This document shows, in pieces, positions 55,401-64,000 of a DNA stretch of 64,000 nucleotides. The stretch spans positions 3,282,189 to 3,346,188 of the forward strand of contig CAJQUN010000059.1 in NCBI GenBank assembly GCA_907163345.1, read 5' to 3'. Both the position numbers and the translations under genes were made by a program. How positions within the stretch are numbered: position 1 is the first letter of the stretch; each line of letters starts with the position of its first letter. Origin of the DNA: Haberlea rhodopensis. Its lineage: Eukaryota; Streptophyta; Magnoliopsida; Lamiales; Gesneriaceae. A model generated the notes under the pieces. It ran no database searches. It was not told the DNA's origin and saw nothing but the letters and a program-made list of their open reading frames with translations.

Positions 55401-56052
55401 TATCTTCCTAATATTGTATGTAGATGACATACTTCTCATTGGAAATGATATCCCTGCCTTATAATCTGTAAAGATTTGGCTAGGGAATTGCTTTTCTATG
55501 AAAGACTTGGGTGAAGCCACCTATGTATTAGGTATCAAGATCTATAGAGATAGATCAAGAAGATTACTTGGCCTAAGTCAAAGTACATACATTGACAAAG
55601 TGCTAAAACGGTTTAGCATGCAAGAATCAAAGAAATGATTCGTGCCTATGACACATGGGATACATCTCTATAAGGATCAGTGTCCTTCAACACCAGATGA
55701 GAGACAACGCATGAGTAAGATTCCATATGCGTCAGCTATTGGATCTATCATGTATGCCATGATATGTACTCGTCCCGATGTCTCGTATGCTCTGAGCATG
55801 ACGAGCAGATATCAGGTTGATCCAGGTGAATGTCACTGGATTGCTGTCAAGAATATCCTGAAGCTGTTTGGATCAAGAAGTTCATTTCGGAACTTGGGGT
55901 GATGCCTAGCATACTAGATCCGATTGAACTCTATTGTGACAACAATGGAGCCATCGCATTGGCTAAGGAACATAGATCTCACCAAAGATCCAAGCACATA
56001 CTTCGGCGTTTTCATTTCATTCGAGAAATCGTTGAAAGAGGAGATGTAAAAA
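52442..56052 (+). pseudogene. Ty1/copia Gag-Pol, broken and interrupted by a gypsy insertion
   Basis: Gag starts at ATG 52,442 (MASNNVTSTLSL) with KDKLNETNFLDWYRNLRI. The zinc knuckle CFHCGEIGHWKRNC is near 53,208, protease VLDTGCGFHIC near 53,348, and preintegrase HINENRISKLHKDG near 53,770. Integrase has LIHSDVCGP, LRSDREGGY, TPPYTPQ, then NGVSERRNRTLL. Reverse transcriptase has VKTAFLNGNL and LYVDDILLIG (55,417). RNase H has LYCDNNGAIALAKEHRS. In-frame stops lie at about 52,480, 52,757, 54,218, 54,709, 54,973, 55,207, 55,461 and 55,636, with shifts near 54,520 and 55,840. The reading ends at 56,052 where the gypsy LTR starts; the remaining RNase H and 3' LTR would be beyond the window. Confidence 0.88.
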
Positions 56053-57732
56053 TGTAAAGACCCGGATTTTAGAATCATTGAGGTAACTAATCCATGTTAA
56101 ACTTTTTGAGTTATTTTAAATTCTTAGTGTTATAGTTTAACTAAAAACTAGTTAAGTGGAGATAAAATAATGAGTATTTTAGTAGGTTTAAAACTCTAAT
56201 TAAATAGATGGATAATTAAGAATTTGAGTAGGTTTAAAACTCTAAAATATGATTTAGAATTTTAGTTGGGATAAAAGTGTATCATGTCATCTTTATCTTG
56301 TTTATCCTACACTATTAATACCTAATCATTCAACTCTTTGCTTCACACAAACCGAGCCTTCAGCCTCCATTCAACACATTTTGTAAACAAATTCAGCCGA
56401 GAGTTTAGAAAGAAAGAGAAAAGAAATCAGTAAGTTCTCGTACAGAATTTCCAGGGAAGAACAACATTGATTTTGTGAGCAAAGTCAGACTTCATCCTTC
56501 TAAAGTTTCTGAAATTTTTGCACAATAAGAGCCGAAAACTTTCAGCCCAATCAGGAGAGAATTTTCAATAGATTAACCAAGAATTCTAGCCAATAAGGAG
56601 CTATAAAAACTCCACAAATTGCACCAGCAACCTTCGGTCAACATATATTAAAAAATCCTCTCCAATCATCTTTGAGTTCTCAAAGGTTGTCCTTTAATTA
56701 TCATTAGAATTCCAGCCTTTTTTCTATAAATTTCCAGCAACCAGTTTCGAAAACTCAGTCCATAAACCTTCGAAATTCAGCCAGAAAAACTGTTCGAAAA
56801 TCACACTCAGTGCACACACACTGAAGGTGTGCGATTACTGTTCATATTAGGAGGAAAGAATCCGTTCGTTTCGTACCCTCGATTGATCAAACACGTCTTC
56901 AATCTGTAAGTGGGCTTTTGTTAAGTATTCGTTTCGTTTTCGAAAATAATATGTATGTTTTGAAATATCAATCGATATGCATTATGTTGAAATTATGAAA
57001 GTATATTTTGTAAGCACGTTAAACTCGAAATCTAATTGGATTTGGATCCCCATGACCCTGATGCGGTGGGGTGTAACCGCTAAAAGAACCTTATACGGTG
57101 GTAATCCGTTGTTTCTGGATTATCCAGACCCTTTATTCGTGGGTTAGCCGATGTTATGACCTCATCTCTAGGAGGGATAAGTCTAGAGACTGATATCAGT
57201 ACCAAGAAGAGAGTAGAATGTTTTACTGTGCTTAAGTATATGAAAATTATGAAATGATATGATATGTCATGGCTAGTAGGGGCAAATCAAGTATGTTAAG
57301 ATACATTCATATCGGTTTATGCAAGTTTTATGATCCAAGTTTATGAAAATTATGTATATGTATGATATCGATTGTCCCCCACTTGCTGAGTGTTTTCCAA
57401 AGCACTCAACCCCTTACTCTACATCCCCAGATAAAGCTGAAGAAGAATTAGAGCAAGAAGAAGAGCACCAATTTTGGGGTTGGTGAAATCAAGTCCGCTG
57501 CGTAGATCTAGATCTTTTATGTTTTAAAGTTTTCCAGTTTTAAGACAATTTTAATTATTCAGTTGTTAAGTTTTTAATTCCGTATTTCTTTATTCATTGT
57601 AAAGACAATGGTTTTTATTTTTATGGAAAAAGACTGGCTTTCCAGTTGTTATGATATTACGAGGCTTATTGGTTTCCTAGTTGTAATGGAAATCAATGCC
57701 GGTGTTATTGACCTTGGTCTCGGGGCGTGACA
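56053..57732 (+). repeat. 5' LTR of the gypsy element
   Basis: 1,680 bp, from TGTAAAGACCCGG to GGGGCGTGACA. It carries a CCAAT box (near 56,590) and TATA box CTATAAAAAC (56,601-56,610). A 5-bp left flank of A (56,048-56,052) would be the target duplication; its partner is beyond the window. Confidence 0.93.
56601..56610 (+). promoter_or_regulatory. TATA box of the gypsy LTR
   Basis: CTATAAAAAC, 10 bp after AGCCAATAAGG. The same pair recurs in the 3' LTR (about 62,920). Likely LTR promoter. Confidence 0.6.
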
Positions 57733-57738
57733 TTTTAG

Positions 57739-57750
57739 TGGTATCAGAGC
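57739..57750 (+). other. Primer-binding site (initiator Met tRNA), gypsy element
   Basis: TGGTATCAGAGC six bases after the LTR end, with TTTTAG between. Confidence 0.9.
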
Positions 57751-58349
57751 TAGCCAGGTTCCATAATCCCGCTGGGAAAAGAATTCTAGTTGATAAAAAT
57801 ACTAGAAGAGAAATCCCGGTTGAAATAGACCAACTGGTGAAATAAATACAGTTGGGGAAAAATATCGATTCACGATAATTACGATAATCAGAAGTCCAAT
57901 CTGATTGATCACGTGAATACGAATTTTCGACTTTTAAAAATAAAATTTTAGGTTCTGTTTTTTTTAAAATAATATTTCGAAAAAATTTTAAATTTTATTT
58001 TCGGAAATTCGAAATTAAGAAAATTCGAAACCCTAGCTTCAAGTCGTCGCCGCCGCCCGCCGCCACGATAGCCGTCGACGAGTATACCAGTCGAAACCCC
58101 TCTTCAAGTCGACCCTACTGTCCAAGTTTCAGATCGATCGGACTTGAATTACCCGATCAATTTCGCATTCGAAATCTAAGAACCCTAATCCCCAAATTTT
58201 GTTCATTTCTCGATTTTCAGATCTTCGCTCGATCGTTTTGAAATTAAAAATTACAGTATGATCTTCCAAGCAAGACGATCGATAGCCCTCTGTCAATTTT
58301 GGATTTCAAGCATCGATTAGGGATAATTTCGAAACCCTAATTTCGAGTT
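57751..58349 (+). other. Leader of the gypsy element
   Basis: Untranslated region with GAAACCCTA words and a GCCGCCGCC stretch near 58,050. It joins directly to the middle of gag; the breakpoint of the gag deletion is near 58,390. Confidence 0.6.
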
Positions 58350-61300
58350 ATGAACCCTAATTTCAGATTAAAAAAAATATTTCGAAAATCGAAAAATCAG
58401 AAACTGCGAGAGTTTGAGCACTTGACACAGACGCCAGACATGACAGTGGTAGAATATACCGCGAAGTTCAACTCGCTGGGAACATATGCGCCAAGCATAA
58501 TGGCAGACGAGTCCCTAAAGCTACATCGCTTCAGGATTGGACTGAACAGTCGTATCCAATCCGCCCTTGCGATTTTCGAAACCGCAAATTTTGGAGATCT
58601 AATGGGAGCAGCCATCAGGGCTGAAGCAGACATAAAGCGCCGCGAGGAAGAATTTAAGCGCAAGCGACCCTCCACCAGTCAGCATACCTCTAGCAGTCAA
58701 AACTTCAAGAGGCCTAGTCCATCCAGTAACCAGCAAAGGGGACCCACAGTAGGCCCAACTCAACAGAGGTACCCTAAGTGTTCGAACTGTGGATTCAACC
58801 ATCTAAGAGAATGTCTCAGAGGAAAAGGTGCATGTTTCCGAGGTGGAAAGACAGGCCACCGAATTGCTAAGTGTCCCGAACCTGATATGAGGGGGACGAC
58901 TGTAAGGAATAACGGCCCTCCTAGTAAACCAAAGGAGACTAAGCCGAACACCAGAGTGTTTGCTATAACGCGAGAAGAGGCCGATGACGCAAACGACGTA
59001 GTGGCAGGTACCATTTATTTAAACGAATTACCTGCGTATACATTGTTTGATTGTGGTGCCACACATTCGTTTATGTCCAAAAGGTTTGCTAAGAAACTAG
59101 CCCTTAAGCCAGAACTGCATAGTGAACCATATAACGTAGCAACACCAGCCAATAAGACCCTTATAGCACATAGCATACACCGAAATTGTAATCTTAGTAT
59201 TAATGAAATCAAATTTAATGCTGAGCTAATTCAACTCAACATGGTGGATTTTGATGTTATATTGGGAATGGATTGGTTATCCAAACATCATGGAGTAGTA
59301 GACTGTCGTAACAAGAATGTTAAACTACAGACTCCAGACGAGAAGGAGATCGTATACCACGGCAAAACCAAGGAACGAAAATTCCTTCTGTCGGCAGCAC
59401 AAACGTGGAAAGCCGTGAAGAACGGTGAAGAAGTATACCTAGCAACAATAAGCGAGGTAAAAGAGGAAGATGGACCCATGATAGAAGACATAGCGGTAGT
59501 GCAAGAGTTTCCGGATGTCTTTCCTGAAGAGCTGCCCGGTTCTGTTCCAAACCGAGAATTGGAATTTGATATTAATTTGGTGCCAGGCGCTACACCAATT
59601 TCTAAGGCACCATACCGAATGGCTCCAGCCGAATTAAAAGAGCTCAAAGAACAACTTCAGGATCTCTTAGACAAGAGACAAATCAGACCAAGTGTATCCA
59701 CATGGGGAGCTCCAGTGTTGTTTGTAAGGAAGAAAGACGGGAGCATGAGATTGTGCATCGACTATAGGGAGCTGAATAAGATCACAATCAAGAACAAGTA
59801 CCCTCTTCCAAGGATAGATGACCTGTTCGATCAACTCAAAGGAGTTAAAGTCTTTTCTAAGCTCGATCTAAGGTCAGGCTATCACCAACTAAAGATAAAA
59901 GCTGATGACATACCGAAAACAGCATTCACAACGAGGTATGGGCATTACGAATTCACGGTGATGCCATTTGGCTTGACAAACGCGCCAGCAGTATTCATGG
60001 ACTTGATGAATCGAGTATTCAAACCATTCTTGGATGACTTTGTTGTGGTGTTCATCGACGACATCCTCATTTATTCGTCGAGCAATGAGGATCATGAACA
60101 ACATCTCCGCCTCACTCTACAGACATTGAGAGAGAAGGAGCTCTATGCCAAATTTAATAAATATGAATTTTGGCTAGAATGTGTATCTTTCTTAGGTCAC
60201 ATAATATCAAAGGAAGGCGTATCAGTGGACCCTAAAAAGGTAGAGGTAGTTTTAGATTGGCCTAGACCAACGACAGTCACTGAAATCCGAAGCTTCTTGG
60301 GACTAGCTGGTTACTACCGGAAGTTTGTCGAAGGATTTTCGTCAATAGCAGTACCTCTTACCAGGCTCACACAAAAGAACGCAAAGTTCATATGGAGTGA
60401 AGAATGTGAGAAGAGCTTCGAGACTTTAAAGGAAAAGCTCTCATCTGCACCTGTACTGGTATTACCAACTGAAGACATGCGTTTCACTATTTATAGTGAT
60501 GCATCTAAAGAAGGACTAGGATGTGTACTCATGCAGGAAGGAAGAGTGATTGCTTATGCTTCAAGACAGCTCAAGCCCCATGAGCAAAACTACCCTACGC
60601 ATGACCTCGAGTTAGCCGCAGTAGTGTTCGCCTTGAAGATTTGGAGACACTATCTGTATGGTACCAAGTGCGAAGTGTTCACGGACCATCAAAGCCTCAA
60701 GTACTTGTTCACTCAAAAGGAACTCAACATGAGGCAGAGACGATGGATCGAACTTCTAAAAGACTACGATCTCACTATTAGCTACCACCCCGGCAAGGTA
60801 AACAAAGTAGCAGATGCTTTGAGCCGGAAAGGCAAAGGAAAAATAATCTTAGCTATGGTCTCAGCTCAACCTTTTCTTCGAGAGACCATCAAGCTAAGCC
60901 AAGATCAAGATCCGAGCCTAACCAAGCTAAAAGAACAAGTTAGGGAGAAGAAAATTACGGACTTTGAGATCAATAACAATGGAATCCTGTGGGTGAAAGG
61001 ACGATTATGCGTGCCAGATGTGAACAACATAAGACAAGAAGTAATGTCTGAAGCACACAAGTCAAAGTTTTCAGTCCACCCTGGGAGTACAAAGATGTAC
61101 AAGGATCTGAAGGAAAGTTTTTGGTGGAACGCAATGAAAAAGGACGTAGCTGAATTTGTTGCCCGATGCTTAGTATGTCAGCAAGTGAAAGCGGAGCATC
61201 AGAGACCCGGAGGACTTCTTCAACCTCTGGAAATCCCGGAATGGAAATGGGATCACATCTCCATGGACTTCGTCGTAGGCCTACCAAAATCAAAACAGAG

Positions 61301-61973
61301 CCATGACGGAATTTGGGTAATTGTTGATAGACTAACCAAGTCAGCACACTTTCTACCTGTCAGTATGAACTACAACTTTGATAAATTGGCAACTCTATAT
61401 ATGGACAATATAGTGAGATTGCATGGAGTCCCAGTGAGCATCCTATCCGACAGAGATCCTAGATTCGTGTCGTGTTTCTGGAAAAGCTTTCAGCAAGCTA
61501 TGGGAAGTAAAGTGACTCTTAGCATGGCCTATCACCTGCAAACCGATGGCCAGACAGAGAGGACTATCCAAACCCTCGAAGATATGCTAAGAGCTTGTGT
61601 ATTGGATTTTACTGCAAATTGGAGCAAACTATTACCTCTAGTCGAGTTCGCTTACAATAACAGCTATCATAGTAGCATTGGGATGGTGCCATACGAGGCA
61701 CTCTATGGGCGCAAATGCCGATCACCCTTATACTGGGATGAAGTAGGAGAAAGAGCTATCACAGGATCGGAGTTAGTACAAGCTACTACTGACAAGATAG
61801 CCATCATCAGAGATAGGCTCAAGACAGCCCAGGACCGACAGAAGAGTTGGGCTGATCTGAAAAGGAGACCAGTGGATATCGAGATTGGTGAAAAGGTCTA
61901 CGTAAAGATTTCACCAATGAAAGGAGTAATTAGATTCGACAAAAAGGGAAAGTCGAACCCAAGATATGTGTGA
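58350..61973 (+). pseudogene. Gag-Pol of the gypsy element, gag N-terminus missing, premature stop
   Basis: Open frame of 1,207 residues. The first ~15 residues are leader-derived; family similarity starts at QKLREFEHLTQTPDMTV, the middle of gag. Near residue 170 the zinc knuckle reads CFRGGKTGHRIAKC, with Gly in place of the second Cys. Protease has LFDCGATHSF (about 235). Reverse transcriptase has MRLCIDYRELNKIT, FGLTNAPAVF and VFIDDILIYSS (about 570). RNase H has FTIYSDASKEGLGC. Integrase has an HHCC finger (HPGSTKMY...CLVCQQVK), SMDFVVGLP, SDRDPRFVS and GQTERTIQTLEDML. The frame ends at TGA 61,971, where the family has Gly of the GPF motif, so one base change truncates the integrase. Confidence 0.92.
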
Positions 61974-62369
61974 CCATTTGAAGTTTTAGAAAAGGTGGGA
62001 ACGCTAGCATATAAAATAGCACTACCACCTAGTTTGTCAAGAATTCACAATGTCTTCCACGTATCACAACTAAGGAAATACATTGCTGACTCAAGCCATG
62101 TACTTGAAGCAGAACCCCTAGTAACTCAAGGGAGCTTGGACGAAACTTTGAAATACGAAGAAATCCCTATCCGTATTCTGGATTCCAAGAACCAAGTTCT
62201 GAGACGAATGACCATTCCTTATGTCAAAGTCCAATGGTCAAACCACACCGAAAGAGAAGCTACACGGGAAGTGGAAGAAATGATGCGGGATAAATATCCC
62301 TACCTTTTCGAAGATCAAGTCGACTCGAGTTTCGAGGACGAAACTTCCAATAAGGAGGGAGGGATGTAA
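61974..62369 (+). pseudogene. Integrase C-terminus and chromodomain-like end of the gypsy Pol
   Basis: Same frame as the preceding pol, after the stop: PFEVLEKVGTLAYKIALPP, HNVFHVSQLRKYI, then IRILDSKNQVLRRMTIP and VQWSNHTEREATREVE. This is the typical end of Tekay/Del polyproteins, whose chromodomain-like region is thought to guide insertion. It ends at the TAA inside the LTR start (TGTAAAG). Confidence 0.88.
62352..62364 (+). other. Polypurine tract, gypsy element
   Basis: AAGGAGGGAGGGA directly before the 3' LTR. Confidence 0.85.
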
Positions 62370-64000
62370 AGACCCGGATTTTAGAATCATTGAGGTAACT
62401 AATCCATGTTAAACTTTTTGAGTTATTTTAAATTCTTAGTGTTATAGTTTAACTAAAACACTAGTTAAGTGGAGATAAAATAGTGAGTATTTTAGTAGGT
62501 TTAAAACTCTAATTAAATAGATGGATAATTAAGAATTTGAGTAGGTTTAAAACTCTAAAATATGATTTAGAATTTTAGTTGGGATAAAAGTGTATCATGT
62601 CATCTTTATCTTGTTTATCCTACACTATTAAATACCTAATCATTCAACTCTTTGCTTCACACAAACCGAGCCTTCAGCCTCCATTCAACACACTTTTTGT
62701 AAACAAATTCAGCCGAGAGTTTAGAAAGAAAAAAATAGAAAAGAAATCAGTAAGTTCTCGTACAGAATTTCCAGGGAAGAACAGCATTGATTTTGTGAGC
62801 AAAGTCAGTCTTCATCCTTCTACAGTTTCTGAAATTTTTGCACAATAAGAGCCGAAAACTTTCAGCCCAATCAGGAGAGAATTTCAATAGATTAACCAAG
62901 AATTCTAGCCAATAATGAGCTATAAAAACTCCACAAATTGCACTAGCAACCTTCGGTCAACATATATTAAAAAATCCCTCTCCAATCATCTTTGAGTTCT
63001 CAAAGGTTGTCCTTTAATTATCATTAGAATTCCAGCCTTTTTTCTATAAATTTCCAGCAACCAGTTTCGAAAACTCAGTCCATAAACCTTCGAAATTCAG
63101 CCAGAAAAACTGTTCGAAAATCACACTCAGTGCACACACACTGAAGGTGTGCGATTATTGTTCATATTAGGAGGAAAGAATCCGTTTGTTTCGTACCCTC
63201 GATTGATCAAACACGTCTTCAATCTGTAAGTGGGCTTTTGTTAAGTATTCGTTTCGTTTTCGAAAATAATATGTATGTTTTGAAATATCAATCGATATGC
63301 ATTATGTTGAAATTATGAAAGTATATTTTGTAAGCACGTTAAACTCGAAATCTAATTGGATTTGGATCCCCATGACCCTGATGCGGTGGGGTGTAACCGC
63401 TAAAAGAACCTTATACGGTGGTAATTCGTTGTTTCTGGATTATCCAGACCCTTTATTCGTGGGTTAGCCGATGTTATGACCTCATCTCTAGGAGGGATAA
63501 GTCTAGAGACTGATATCAGTACCAAGAAGAGAGTAGAATGCTTTACTATGCTTAAGTATATGAAAATTATGAAACGATATGATATGTCATGGCTAGTAGG
63601 GGCAAATCAAGTATGTTAAGATACATTCATATCGGTTTATGCAAGTTTTATGATCCAAGTTTATGAAAATTATGTATATGTATGATATCGATTGTCCCCC
63701 ACTTGCTGAGTGTTTTCCAAAGCACTCAACCCCTTACTCTACATCCCCAGATAAAGCTGAAGAAGAATTAGAGCAAGAAGAAGAGCACCAATTTTGGGGT
63801 TGGTGAAATCAAGTCCGCTGCGTAGATCTAGATCTTTTATGTTTTAAAGTTTTCCAGTTTTAAGACAATTTTAATTATTCAGTTGTTAAGTTTTTAATTC
63901 CGTATTTCTTTATTCATTGTAAAGACAATGGTTTTTATTTTTATCGAAAAAGACTGGCTTTCCAGTTGTTATGATATTACGAGGCTTATTGGTTTCCTAG
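62365..64000 (+). repeat. 3' LTR of the gypsy element, cut by window edge
   Basis: Matches 56,053-57,690 nearly base for base, with a few small indels and about 15 substitutions. The last ~45 bp are outside the window. Confidence 0.93.

Larger units (their letters stand above)
56053..64000 (+). mobile_element. Ty3/gypsy chromovirus, Tekay/Del-like, nested in the copia element
   Basis: 5' LTR 56,053-57,732, primer site 57,739, pol frame 58,350-61,973 and 61,995-62,369, polypurine tract, 3' LTR from 62,365 to the window edge. Comparing the LTRs by eye gives roughly 20 differences over about 1,630 bp, suggesting a fairly recent insertion. Integrase is followed by a chromodomain-like C-terminus, as in Tekay/Del elements. 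The copy is defective: N-terminal gag is deleted and one stop interrupts the integrase C-terminus. Confidence 0.92.

Overview
The window is nuclear DNA of a flowering plant. The evidence is two intron-containing plant genes, nested plant LTR retrotransposons, a Mutator-like element, MITEs and a plastid-derived tRNA. It is probably a eudicot; the species cannot be fixed from the sequence. About three quarters is recognisable transposon or repeat and the rest is AT-rich spacer. There are no bacterial-type operons and no CRISPR array.

Layout. 1-4,999: a decayed Tat-lineage Ty3/gypsy element on the minus strand, running off the left edge, with its 5' LTR at 4,380-4,999. 5,000-9,090: palindromes, a hAT-like fragment, a tRNA-like SINE fragment, a plus-strand LTR-like piece, and the leader of an old Ty1/copia element with tandem repeats. 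9,091-15,450: a complete Mutator-like element (MULE) with a 9-bp target duplication, long terminal inverted repeats packed with small palindromes, a broken transposase (plus) and a broken plant-mobile-domain gene (minus) lying tail to tail. 15,451-16,585: remains of the interrupted copia element. 18,875-23,700: a very young Ale/Retrofit-type copia element (minus) with 219-bp LTRs that I read as identical and one frameshift. 25,291-27,720: a tandem duplication split by a solo LTR. 27,800-32,283: small tandem repeats, MITEs and SINE-like pieces.

Host genes. 32,371-34,391 (plus): a two-exon BURP-domain gene of the polygalacturonase beta-subunit (PG1-beta) type, 631 residues, followed within 150 bp by a plastid trnL-UAG fragment. 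39,421-45,946 (minus): a six-exon cyclin T gene (predicted 613 residues), the presumed regulatory partner of CDKC/CDK9 kinases. Its first intron carries a LINE fragment that itself carries a hAT MITE; its second intron carries another hAT MITE.

46,000-64,000: a possible 5' UTR exon of cyclin T, a 712-bp hAT-like element, a MITE, then a Ty1/copia element (LTR from about 49,400, broken gag-pol to 56,052). A Tekay/Del-like Ty3/gypsy chromovirus (56,053 to beyond 64,000) sits inside it, with nearly identical LTRs, a gag deletion and one premature stop.

How it fits together: the two host genes look intact and unrelated in function. Nearly everything else is a layered record of insertions. Old copia was hit by the MULE; LINE by hAT; copia by gypsy. 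One insertion stops about 13 bp from the TATA box of the BURP gene.
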